A stretch of 5,557 nucleotides of DNA from Lachnospiraceae bacterium UBA4380 (GTDB lineage Bacteria > Bacillota > Clostridia > Lachnospirales > Lachnospiraceae): NCBI GenBank assembly GCA_002390025.1, contig DGRU01000201.1, positions 796-6,352 of the forward strand, read 5' to 3'. How positions within the stretch are numbered: position 1 is the first letter of the stretch; each line of letters begins with the position of its first letter. A program made the translations under genes and the position numbers. Of the stretch, positions 1 to 5,557 are shown in pieces. Below the pieces are notes generated by a model, which was given only the letters and a program-made list of their open reading frames with translations, ran no database searches and was not told the DNA's origin.

Positions 1-413
1 CCGAGGGCGGTGACCTGTGTCGGGATCATCATGATCGCCAGGATAAAGGTGAAAGCAGCTTTTTTTAATTTGAAGTCGTAGGCGTGAATGGCATAGGCCG
101 TCATTGCCGAAAAATATGTGCTCACAACTGCCGTGCAGGACGCGATCAGAAAACTGTTCAGCAGACCTGTGAGGATGGGCAGATTGCTGTTGTGGAGCAG
201 ATTGTAGAGGTTCTTTCCCGCGTATTTGCTGGGGATCAGTGTAAATCCGTGATTCAGCTCCGCTTTGGATCTGGTCGCATTGACAAACAGCACATAGAAC
301 CAGAAGAGACAGAGGATCGTGAGGAGCACAAGTACGATATAGGCTATGATGCGCCTTGTGCCGACGCTCAGGCTGAAGCTCCTGGTTTTCCTGTCATCTT
401 TCTTTTCTGTCAT
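1..413 (-). CDS. carbohydrate ABC transporter permease, MalG-like (second permease), C-terminus beyond window
   Basis: This is the second membrane subunit of a CUT1-type sugar importer. It should pair with the upstream permease to form the channel across the cytoplasmic membrane. Only 137 full codons are in the window, because the gene runs off the left edge; family members are usually about 270-300 residues. The visible part has a charged cytoplasmic N-terminus (MTEKKDDRK), a first membrane helix at about 22-44, the periplasm-facing stretch ending in FTLIPSKY, a second helix at about 82-106, and the start of a third that carries the family-typical MMIPTQVTAL (about 128-137). The EAA loop that contacts the ATPase lies outside the window. 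The start is ATG at 413-411, preceded by AGGAGG with 9 bases between. It lies 56 bases after the stop of the first permease with no terminator between, so the two are cotranscribed. The family call is firm; sugar specificity is inferred from context. Confidence 0.93.
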   Translation of the reverse strand, partial: MTEKKDDRKTRSFSLSVGTRRIIAYIVLVLLTILCLFWFYVLFVNATRSKAELNHGFTLIPSKYAGKNLYNLLHNSNLPILTGLLNSFLIASCTAVVSTYFSAMTAYAIHAYDFKLKKAAFTFILAIMMIPTQVTAL

Positions 414-469
414 GTCTTTCTCCCTCCTCTTTCTTTTTCACTGTTATGCTCTTTTGTCCCCGGATCCGC

Positions 470-1384
470 TTATTGCTGCGATTTGGTATTGACCCGGAAG
501 ACGATGATACTCAGGACACCTGTGATGAAGAACAGGATGACCGAGAGAGCACCGCCGATGCCGTAGTTTTTGCTGTACAGATGCTTGTTCAGATACATGA
601 TCAGCGTCATCGTGGATCTGTTCGGTCCGCCCTGTCCGTTTGTCAGGATCTGGGGGACATCGAACAGCTGCAGGCCGCCGATCAGGGAAGTGATCACCAC
701 ATACAGCAGGATCGGCCTCAGGATAGGCAGTGTGATCTTGAAAAAGATCTGTGTTGAGGACGCGCCGTCAACCTGCGCAGCCTCATAGAGTGACTGGTCG
801 ATACCCAGCATGCCTGCCAGCAGCAGGATGGTTGTATTGCCGAACCACATGAGGCAGGTCATGAACGCTATGAGAGAGCGCGCGCTGACGACGTGAGAGA
901 GGAACTTGTAGGGTTCACTGATCAGGCCGATCTGCATCAGCATGGAATTGATGGGACCGGTCTCGGCAAACAGGGCAAAGAAGAGCATTGAGAATGCGGA
1001 AGCCATGATCAGGTTGGGCAGATAAATGACCGACTGGAAAAACTTTTTTCCCTTGAGCCGCAGAGACGGATCTGAAAACCAGGCTGCCAGCAGGAGAGAG
1101 ATGACGATCTGGGGAACAAAGCCCATGATCCACATGATCATGGTGTTCTTGAAATAGATCATGACATCTCCGGAGCTCAGCAGTGTCTTGTAGTTCTCAA
1201 AGCCTACGAAATTCGGTCCGACTTCAGTCAGTCCGTTCCTGAAGTAGTGCTCAAAAAAACTGTTGTAGATCGTCGTTACGAGCGGGATCAACTGAAAAAT
1301 GATGAATACGACAAAGAAGGGAATCAGAAAAAAGTATCCCCAGCGATTATGGCGTAATGCATTTCCTGTCTTCTTTTCTTTCAT
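470..1384 (-). CDS. carbohydrate ABC transporter permease, MalF/UgpA-like (first permease)
   Basis: This is a 304-residue inner-membrane subunit of a CUT1 sugar ABC importer. Six hydrophobic segments are visible at about 15-35, 81-102, 115-139, 170-192, 224-244 and 275-297, the usual number for short MalF/UgpA-type permeases. The EAA loop is intact at 201-222 (EAAQVDGASSTQIFFKITLP) and would dock on the ATPase. LFDVPQILTNGQGGP at about 240-254 is also typical of the family. The open frame extends upstream to 1516, but I chose ATG 1384-1382: GGAG lies 7 bases ahead of it, the protein then begins MKEKKTGN followed directly by helix 1, and the 44 extra residues look unlike the family and are translated from the intergenic hairpin. 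It sits 240 bases after the binding-protein gene and 56 before the second permease. No ATPase gene is visible, which fits CUT1 systems that share an MsmK-type ATPase encoded elsewhere. Cellobiose or cellodextrin specificity is inferred from the adjacent phosphorylase. Confidence 0.95.
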   Translation of the reverse strand: MKEKKTGNALRHNRWGYFFLIPFFVVFIIFQLIPLVTTIYNSFFEHYFRNGLTEVGPNFVGFENYKTLLSSGDVMIYFKNTMIMWIMGFVPQIVISLLLAAWFSDPSLRLKGKKFFQSVIYLPNLIMASAFSMLFFALFAETGPINSMLMQIGLISEPYKFLSHVVSARSLIAFMTCLMWFGNTTILLLAGMLGIDQSLYEAAQVDGASSTQIFFKITLPILRPILLYVVITSLIGGLQLFDVPQILTNGQGGPNRSTMTLIMYLNKHLYSKNYGIGGALSVILFFITGVLSIIVFRVNTKSQQ

Positions 1385-1430
1385 AACTCTTCTCCGCACT
1401 GTAGGTGTTTGAATGATTTGTATAAAACTG

Positions 1431-1463
1431 CTGCGTGCTCCTTCGGGAGGAAGGGGCACGCAG
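1431..1463 (-). terminator. strong intergenic hairpin, probable partial terminator or mRNA-stabilising stem
   Basis: The arms are 1431-1444 and 1450-1463 around a 5-base loop. On the minus (operon) strand CTGCGTGC pairs perfectly with GCACGCAG; a C/A mismatch and five more pairs (CCTTC with GAAGG) follow, so 13 of 14 positions pair. AACT before and AGTT after the stem can extend it, and the downstream side continues CAGTTTTATA, a short T tract. It lies after the binding-protein gene and 46 bases before the first permease, where leaky terminators or 3'-protecting stems often keep binding protein above permease level. The T tract is too short to expect full termination. On the plus strand the mismatch becomes a G/U pair but no T tract follows. 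Confidence 0.6.
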
Positions 1464-1571
1464 AAGTTATCAAGGAGGAAATTTCTAATGGTTGGCCCGT
1501 TCAAAACTGATGTCATTGATCTTTATACTGACGGCCTTGGTGCTTCCCGCCGGGGTGATTGATCCATCAGT

Positions 1572-1589
1572 TTATTAACATTATTAACA
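1572..1589. repeat. two tandem copies of a 9-base unit (TTATTAACA)
   Basis: TTATTAACA occurs at 1572-1580 and again, identical and adjacent, at 1581-1589, in the AT-rich spacer after the binding-protein gene. No function is evident. It could reflect slippage, or a soft AT-rich segment between the coding end and the hairpin. Confidence 0.6.
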
Positions 1590-1604
1590 GGCTGTTCATT
1601 CGGG

Positions 1605-1628
1605 CAGATTGATCAGCAGATTGATCAA
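1605..1628. repeat. tandem 12-base repeat overlapping the binding-protein stop codon
   Basis: CAGATTGATCAG (1605-1616) is followed at once by CAGATTGATCAA (1617-1628), matching at 11 of 12 positions. The second copy contains the TGA stop of the binding protein (1627-1625), and the first places another TGA 12 bases downstream in the same frame. The core GATTGATC recurs at 1557-1564. This looks like a small local duplication at the gene end that gives the protein a tandem stop. Confidence 0.65.
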
Positions 1629-3034
1629 TAGCTGAGCTCGGGATACTTCTCAGTGACGGATTTGTAGAATGCCTGGAGTGCATCGTCATAGGATGCATTT
1701 CCTTCGAAGTACTCCTTCATAGCCAGCTGGAAGGACTCGTTGCAGCCCTGGTCATACTCGGAAAGATTGGAGAGGTCGATCTTGTCGGCACCTTCGCAGA
1801 ACATTCCCAGAGGATTCTGGCCGCCGAGAGGCTTGAAGGCAAAGCTGTCGTCAGTAGCAGCAGCTTCCATTGCAGGTTTGTTGTTGACGAAGTCATTGTC
1901 TACCTTGACGATGTCTTTCAGAACTTCTTCGTTAGTGGTCATCTGTCTCATGATATCAGCAACAGCAGTGGGGTTGTCTGTGCCTGCAGCAGCGCAGATC
2001 CATGTGCCGCCCCAGTAGAAGCTCTGAGGTCCTACAGTGGCGCCCCAGCCGCCTGCGAATGTACGGGAACCGTCATCTTCGTTGACGCCGTCATCGACTG
2101 CGCCCATGGAGAAGTTGATCAGCCATGCAGGTCCAAAGTAGCAGAATACGTCAGCGTCCTTGGCAAAACCCTTGGACCAGTCTTCAGACCACAGATCGGC
2201 GGTTCCGGTCTGGTTGGCATCGACCATTTCCTTGGACATGTCTACCCATTTCTTGATGTTCTCATCCACATTGATCTTTCCGTCGACGACCCAGGGAGTG
2301 GAGACGTTGTTGGAGAATACACGATAGGTATCGTTGGTGGTGGATGTCATCTTGTAGCCTTTTTCTTTCAGCTTGTCAGCTGTCTGCTTAAAGGTATCCC
2401 AGTCAGCGACTGCCTTCTGGACTTCATCGGGATCATCGGAACCGAGAACTTCCTTGGCGATATCCCTGTTGTAGATCAGAACGCCGGGGCATCCCTGCCA
2501 GCTCAGACCTTTCAGGTTGCCTTCTTCGTCGGTAACAATAGACTTTGTATACTGATACTGATTAGCCAGTTCCTCTTCGGTGATGCCCAGATCGGAGACC
2601 GGGAGAGCAACAGGTGTGTTCACATATTTGAGTGCGTAATCCGCCTCTACCAGGAAGATATCTACCTTTTCGTCAGCAGCGGCATCCGCATTTTCCGGAA
2701 GAAGAGCGTCCAGATTGTTCTGGTATGCATTGTCTGTGGAAGGGGTGACTGCGAATCTGACTTCGATATCACCGAGCTTGCCGCCCTTTGTTGCATCGGC
2801 CTTGTCAGCAGCTACGTAGCCGGGCATATGGTCGCTCATTCTTCTGGCGAACTCATCATTCCAGCACTGGATGTTGAGGACTTTTCCTTCGCCGCCCTCC
2901 TCGGCTACTGCCTCTTTGGCAGTCGCTCCGGCATCCTCTTTTGCAGTAGAAGATGCAGCGCCGCCGGAGCCGCATGCAGCGAGTGATGCGGCAATGATGC
3001 CGGCCATTAAGATACTGATAGCTTTCTTTTTCAT
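1625..3034 (-). CDS. extracellular solute-binding lipoprotein of a sugar ABC transporter (family 1 SBP, UgpB-like)
   Basis: This 469-residue protein should be lipid-anchored on the outer face of the membrane, where it captures the sugar and delivers it to the two permeases encoded downstream. The N-terminus is a lipoprotein signal: MKKK, a hydrophobic stretch at 5-18, then lipobox LAAC with the modified cysteine at residue 21. A flexible Ala/Glu/Gly-rich linker (about 22-50) follows, and the mature fold begins with KVLNIQCW at 51. The segment LSWQGCPGVLIYNRDIA is the kind of hinge-region strand where these proteins name a closed Venus-flytrap pocket, and later YWGGTWICAAAG and other Trp/Tyr residues could stack on sugar rings. 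The frame is open upstream to 3082, but ATG 3034-3032 is chosen because AGGAG lies 5 bases before it and the signal peptide starts there. Length is normal for type 1 binding proteins. A beta-glucoside ligand is inferred only from the neighbouring phosphorylase. Confidence 0.94.
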   Translation of the reverse strand: MKKKAISILMAGIIAASLAACGSGGAASSTAKEDAGATAKEAVAEEGGEGKVLNIQCWNDEFARRMSDHMPGYVAADKADATKGGKLGDIEVRFAVTPSTDNAYQNNLDALLPENADAAADEKVDIFLVEADYALKYVNTPVALPVSDLGITEEELANQYQYTKSIVTDEEGNLKGLSWQGCPGVLIYNRDIAKEVLGSDDPDEVQKAVADWDTFKQTADKLKEKGYKMTSTTNDTYRVFSNNVSTPWVVDGKINVDENIKKWVDMSKEMVDANQTGTADLWSEDWSKGFAKDADVFCYFGPAWLINFSMGAVDDGVNEDDGSRTFAGGWGATVGPQSFYWGGTWICAAAGTDNPTAVADIMRQMTTNEEVLKDIVKVDNDFVNNKPAMEAAATDDSFAFKPLGGQNPLGMFCEGADKIDLSNLSEYDQGCNESFQLAMKEYFEGNASYDDALQAFYKSVTEKYPELSY

Positions 3035-3147
3035 AACTACTCCTTTCATGACAGACTGATTTTTATCTGAATGAAATACCAATGTTGAACCGTTCCTCTA
3101 TACAGAAGCAGCACCGCAGGTCACGCTGACGCAGGACACAGTCTAAA

Positions 3148-3157
3148 CGGGATCCCG
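3148..3157. other. perfect 10-bp palindrome just after the lacI stop codon
   Basis: CGGGATCCCG reads the same on both strands and starts one base beyond the lacI stop. Having no loop, it is a poor terminator, and on the minus strand it is followed only by GTTTAG. It may be chance. The rest of the 124-base gap between lacI and the binding-protein gene (3035-3158) shows no convincing terminator and no CGAAAACG operator, so readthrough from lacI into the transporter genes is plausible. Confidence 0.4.
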
Positions 3158-3158
3158 G

Positions 3159-4196
3159 TCAGGGGGCGGCCGATATGGATGCTACGCTGGTTCCTTCCAG
3201 AACATATCCTGAAACAGAGATCTCTTCAGGAATGCAGGTCTTCTTGTTCTCGATCGTTTCGACAAGCTTTCGGGCGGAAACTCTTCCGATCTGTTCCGCG
3301 TCCTGATGATAGGTCGTCAGCTTGGGGCGGAGAAACTGGCTGATGGGAATGCCGTCATAACCGGCTGTGCTGACATCCTGGGGGACCGAGAGCCCCATTT
3401 TTTCCAGCTCTGTCATGCCGCCGATATAGGAAAAATCGTCCGGGTACATGATGACTGTAGGCGGATCAGGCAGCTCCATCAGATATCTGGTTGCCTCGCG
3501 GCTTTTCTTGGGATCGTGAAAACGCCCCTGGACGATATAACGATCATCCGGTACGATCCCGTGATCCATCAGCGCCCGGTTAAACCCTACAAGCCTCTTG
3601 TTTGTCACCGAGGTCCTCTCACCGTGGATAAAAGCTATTTTTCTGTGCCCTTTTTCAATCAGATGAGAAGTGAGGGCATAACAGCCTTCCATGTTGTCCG
3701 ACATCACACAGCTGGTGCTGTCAAACGCGTAGTCGATGGTGATCACCGGAACTCCGCTCTTGACCAGCTCGATGATTCCCGCATCAGAAAAATCCACGTT
3801 TGCGATCAGCACGCCGTCAACTTTTCTGTACTGGCAGTGCTCCAGATAGGTCATCTGTGTGCCGCCCATATTTTTGCCGATGAAAGTAATGTCATATCCC
3901 AGGCTTTCCGCCTCGGCTCTTGCGGCATCCAGGATTGCGGAGAAATATTCGTGTTTCAGGCCGGAGTTCATTTCATCTATAAACAGAACGCCGATGTTAT
4001 GCGAAGCGTTTGTCTTCAGCTGTCTGGCGGCCGTGTTTGGTATGTAATGCATCTCCCTGGCAGTTTTCCTGACAAGTTCCGCGGTTTCCGGTGCGATGTC
4101 TCCGTAATTATTCAGGGCCTTACTCACAGTTGCAACAGAAACACCGCATTGCAGGGATATATCCTTGATAGTAACATTGCGCTTTCCGCTTCCCAT
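3159..4196 (-). CDS. LacI/GalR-family transcriptional regulator, probable local repressor of the locus
   Basis: This 345-residue cytoplasmic DNA-binding protein has the full LacI layout. The helix-turn-helix is at about 9-30 (VTIKDISLQCGVSVATVSKALNN), with recognition helix SVATVSK. The hinge helix at 54-62 is NTAARQLKT and carries the conserved Leu (L60) that wedges into the central CG step of operators. A periplasmic-binding-protein-like sensor domain begins at about 68 (NIGVLF) and includes KVDGVLIAN, the conserved GHRKIAFIHG, and a late segment ending STAGYDGIPISQFLRPKLTT. The V-A pair in the recognition helix is shared with E. coli GalR, whose operators also have an AACG core. Start ATG 4196-4194 has AGGA 7 bases ahead. 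It is the first gene of the leftward group, 124 bases before the binding-protein gene. An operator-like repeat overlaps its own predicted transcription start, suggesting autoregulation. The effector is unknown; cellobiose or a related sugar is likely from context. Confidence 0.95.
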   Translation of the reverse strand: MGSGKRNVTIKDISLQCGVSVATVSKALNNYGDIAPETAELVRKTAREMHYIPNTAARQLKTNASHNIGVLFIDEMNSGLKHEYFSAILDAARAEAESLGYDITFIGKNMGGTQMTYLEHCQYRKVDGVLIANVDFSDAGIIELVKSGVPVITIDYAFDSTSCVMSDNMEGCYALTSHLIEKGHRKIAFIHGERTSVTNKRLVGFNRALMDHGIVPDDRYIVQGRFHDPKKSREATRYLMELPDPPTVIMYPDDFSYIGGMTELEKMGLSVPQDVSTAGYDGIPISQFLRPKLTTYHQDAEQIGRVSARKLVETIENKKTCIPEEISVSGYVLEGTSVASISAAP

Positions 4197-4256
4197 CTTT
4201 TATCCTTCCCCTGTTGTCGGTTGTTCTGGTCTCTCGAAATGATCGATTGAACTTTC

Positions 4257-4270
4257 CGAATACGTTTTCG
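4257..4270. promoter_or_regulatory. LacI-type operator O1, at the lacI transcription start
   Basis: CGAATACGTTTTCG is a 14-bp inverted repeat centred on CG (4263/4264); read on the minus strand it begins CGAAAACG. Six of seven base pairs are symmetric. It begins one base after the predicted lacI start point (about 4271), where a bound repressor would block initiation. It shares its half-site with O2. It also approximates the CcpA cre pattern, so CcpA binding cannot be excluded. Confidence 0.7.
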
Positions 4271-4277
4271 TAAATCC

Positions 4278-4306
4278 ATTGTAAGGCCGCGGAGAGGAAA
4301 AAGCAA
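4278..4306 (-). promoter_or_regulatory. predicted promoter for lacI and the transporter genes
   Basis: On the minus strand a -35 box TTGCTT (4306-4301) is separated by 17 bases from a -10 box TACAAT (4283-4278), which matches five of six consensus positions. The start point would be near 4271, giving a leader of about 75 bases to the lacI ATG. No clear second promoter precedes the binding-protein gene, so this may drive all four leftward genes. Confidence 0.6.
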
Positions 4307-4332
4307 CCCGACAAAATTAATAATAAATCAGC

Positions 4333-4361
4333 CTTAATTTTAGTGAAAACTCCTAATTTTA
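4333..4361. repeat. direct repeat of an AT-rich octamer between the divergent promoters
   Basis: TAATTTTA occurs at 4335-4342 and 4354-4361, within CTTAATTTTA and CCTAATTTTA, 19 bases apart. The stretch 4311-4382 is very AT-rich and lies upstream of both -35 boxes. It could be an upstream promoter element, an activator site or a flexible segment that helps looping. None of these is shown by the sequence alone. Confidence 0.4.
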
Positions 4362-4382
4362 CAGATAATTACTGCCTTTTGA

Positions 4383-4411
4383 TTGCTTTTTTACTTGTTT
4401 TGCCTTATACT
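4383..4411 (+). promoter_or_regulatory. predicted promoter for the cellobiose phosphorylase gene
   Basis: A -35 box TTGCTT (4383-4388) and -10 box TATACT (4406-4411, five of six consensus positions) are separated by exactly 17 bases. The -35 and spacer length match those of the facing lacI promoter. The start point would be near 4418, leaving a leader of about 136 bases that contains operator O2. AT-rich sequence upstream of the -35 box could strengthen it. Confidence 0.65.
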
Positions 4412-4446
4412 TCGAGGGAAGAGCCGAAGCTTGTTTTACTGCGGGT

Positions 4447-4460
4447 CGAAAACGATTTCG
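4447..4460. promoter_or_regulatory. LacI-type operator O2, in the phosphorylase leader
   Basis: CGAAAACGATTTCG is a 14-bp inverted repeat centred on CG (4453/4454), with perfect outer arms CGAAA/TTTCG. It lies about 30-43 bases downstream of the predicted start point, where a bound repressor would act as a roadblock. Its left half CGAAAACG is identical to the minus-strand half of O1, and the AACGATT core recalls GalR operators. Centre-to-centre distance to O1 is 190 bp. A CcpA cre is the main alternative. Confidence 0.72.
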
Positions 4461-4533
4461 CAAAACAAAAAACGAAGGCTGAGATCATGTAAACACGACA
4501 GCATATGTAGTTTATCCATATATATTTGCGAAC

Positions 4534-4540
4534 GGGAGGT
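4534..4540 (+). promoter_or_regulatory. ribosome binding site of the phosphorylase, unusually far from its start
   Basis: GGGAGGT at 4534-4540 is the only strong Shine-Dalgarno match before the phosphorylase, but 13 bases separate it from the ATG at 4554, against the usual 5-9. No ATG, GTG or TTG in frame lies closer. Only an ATA (4542) could start translation earlier. The protein N-terminus (MGKYGYFDD) fits the family at ATG 4554, so that start is kept. Confidence 0.6.
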
Positions 4541-4553
4541 CATAACAGCGAGT

Positions 4554-5557
4554 ATGGGAAAGTACGGTTATTTTGATGATCTGAAGAGAGAATATGTAAT
4601 TACGAACCCCAGGACACCGCTCCCCTGGATCAATTATCTGGGAACTCAGGATTTTTTCCGTCTGATCTCCAATACTTCAGGCGGCTACTGCTTTTATAAG
4701 GACGCAAAACTCCTTCGTCTGACACGTTACCGCTACAACAACAGTCCCATGGACTGCGGCGGGCACTATTTCTATATAAAAGAAGGGGATACAGTGTGGA
4801 ACCCCGGCTGGCAGCCTGTCCAGACAGAACTGGACGAATACAGCTGCCGACACGGCCTCGGATACACTGTGATCACTTCCGAAAAGAATCAGCTGGCTGC
4901 AAAGCAGGAGGTTTTCGTGCCGCTGGATGCAGCCTGCGAGATCAACAGGCTGACTTTCACCAACAAGAGTGACAGCGAAAAGGTTTTCGATGTTTTCAGC
5001 TATGTGGAGTTCTGCCTGTGGAACGCGGAGGACGACTCCTCCAATTTCCAGCGAAACTTTTCCACGGGAGAGGTGGAAGTCTGCGGCAGCCGGATCTACC
5101 ACAAGACGGAGTACCGGGAGAGAAGGAATCACTATGCTGTATTCTCAGTAAACCGGGATCTGGCCGGATTCGACACCAGCCGGGACGATTTCGTCGGTCT
5201 CTACAGGGGCGCCGCGTCTCCTCAGGCTGTGATGGAGGGAAAGAGCCGCAACAGCATCGCGCACGGTTGGGCTCCGGTGGGAAGCCATCACCTGTCCGTC
5301 CGCCTTTGCCCGGGGGAGAGCACATCCATGATCTTTGTGCTGGGATTCTGCGAAAACCCCGTGGAGGACAAGTTTGAGGCGCCCGGCATCATCAATAAAG
5401 CGCCGGCCGACCGTCTTCTGGAGCGCTTTCAGACGGATGAGCAGGTAGACGAAGCACTGGCGGCCCTCACCGGCTACTGGGATTCCCTCCTGGCCCGTTT
5501 CCGGATTGACAGCAGCGATGATAAGCTCAACCGCATGGTGAATATCTGGAACCAGTA
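4554..5557 (+). CDS. cellobiose phosphorylase, GH94 (N-terminal 334 residues; runs off the window)
   Basis: This cytoplasmic enzyme performs reversible phosphorolysis: cellobiose plus phosphate gives alpha-glucose 1-phosphate plus glucose, saving one ATP compared with hydrolysis. The visible part matches cellobiose phosphorylase nearly throughout: KYGYFDDLKREYVIT at 3-17, TPLPWINYLG at 21-30, LTRYRYNN at 56-63, DTVWNPGWQPV at 79-89, RHGLGYTVIT at 99-108, VEFCLWNAEDD at 151-161, IYHKTEYRERRNHYAVF at 181-197, GFDTSRDDF at 205-213 and KLNRMVNIWNQ at 324-334. This covers the N-terminal beta-sandwich domain and the linker into the alpha/alpha barrel. The catalytic Asp and phosphate-binding residues lie in the missing C-terminal part; the family is usually about 800-820 residues. 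The agreement is better with cellobiose than with cellodextrin phosphorylases, although a related disaccharide substrate is not excluded. It is transcribed away from the regulator and transporter genes from a shared 357-base intergenic region. Confidence 0.95.
   Translation, partial: MGKYGYFDDLKREYVITNPRTPLPWINYLGTQDFFRLISNTSGGYCFYKDAKLLRLTRYRYNNSPMDCGGHYFYIKEGDTVWNPGWQPVQTELDEYSCRHGLGYTVITSEKNQLAAKQEVFVPLDAACEINRLTFTNKSDSEKVFDVFSYVEFCLWNAEDDSSNFQRNFSTGEVEVCGSRIYHKTEYRERRNHYAVFSVNRDLAGFDTSRDDFVGLYRGAASPQAVMEGKSRNSIAHGWAPVGSHHLSVRLCPGESTSMIFVLGFCENPVEDKFEAPGIINKAPADRLLERFQTDEQVDEALAALTGYWDSLLARFRIDSSDDKLNRMVNIWNQ

Noticed and set aside
84..566. 160-codon plus-strand open frame opposite the permeases
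   Set aside because: It lies over two clearly recognised minus-strand permease genes and resembles no protein family; it is a shadow frame.
1385..1516. 44-residue upstream extension of the first permease
   Set aside because: It would translate through the hairpin and bears no resemblance to permease N-termini; ATG 1384 has its own ribosome binding site and gives a normal-length protein.
3035..3082. 16-residue upstream extension of the binding protein
   Set aside because: It would place charged residues before the lipoprotein signal peptide; the ATG at 3034 has AGGAG at good spacing.
3059..3097. Possible weak promoter for the binding-protein gene (TTCAAC, 16 bases, GATAAA on the minus strand)
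   Set aside because: It matches consensus at only 3 and 4 of 6 positions, too weak to list as a feature, though not excluded experimentally.
3107..3136. Small stem GTCA-CGC-TGAC between lacI and the binding-protein gene
   Set aside because: A four-base-pair stem with no T tract is too weak for a terminator.
3306..4250. 314-codon plus-strand open frame opposite lacI
   Set aside because: It is antisense to a well-supported LacI regulator, has no recognisable domain or ribosome binding site, and has the composition of a shadow frame.
4410..4429. CTTCG/CGAAG inverted repeat overlapping the phosphorylase start point
   Set aside because: Five base pairs around a 10-base loop; it lacks the CG-centred form of the two operators and is likely chance.
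4677..5132. 151-codon minus-strand open frame inside the phosphorylase
   Set aside because: It is fully antisense to strongly conserved cellobiose phosphorylase sequence.

Overview
The window is a beta-glucoside (most likely cellobiose) utilisation locus from a mid-GC Firmicute. The source is probably a Lachnospiraceae-type Clostridia. This placement rests on the purine-rich Shine-Dalgarno sequences, the lipoprotein-type solute-binding protein, the CUT1 transporter without its own ATPase, and the strong resemblance of the phosphorylase to clostridial cellobiose phosphorylases. It is an inference without a database search.

Layout. Four genes run leftward on the minus strand: a LacI-family repressor (3159-4196), a lipoprotein sugar-binding protein (1625-3034), an inner ABC permease with a complete EAA loop (470-1384), and a second permease cut by the left window edge (1-413). 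A 357-bp divergent intergenic region (4197-4553) separates them from one rightward gene, a GH94 cellobiose phosphorylase (4554 to the right edge, first 334 residues only). No ATPase gene, tRNA, rRNA, mobile element or CRISPR array is visible.

Regulation. The divergent region holds two facing promoters, both with a TTGCTT -35 box and 17-bp spacing. Each is followed by a 14-bp CG-centred inverted repeat containing the same half-site, CGAAAACG. One lies just after the predicted lacI start point and the other about 30 bp into the phosphorylase leader. Their centres are exactly 190 bp apart. The simplest reading is that the LacI protein represses both itself (with the downstream transporter) and the phosphorylase until its sugar is present, possibly by looping. 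CcpA is a competing candidate because the sites also resemble catabolite-responsive elements.

How the parts work together. The binding protein captures the sugar outside the membrane, the two permeases import it using an ATPase encoded elsewhere, and the phosphorylase splits it with phosphate into glucose 1-phosphate and glucose. A strong hairpin between the binding-protein and permease genes probably keeps binding-protein mRNA in excess over permease mRNA.

The gene content is a familiar catabolic cassette. I see no evidence of an undescribed system. The points worth a second look are the operator pair, the intergenic hairpin, and a short antisense ORF with an unusually good ribosome binding site.
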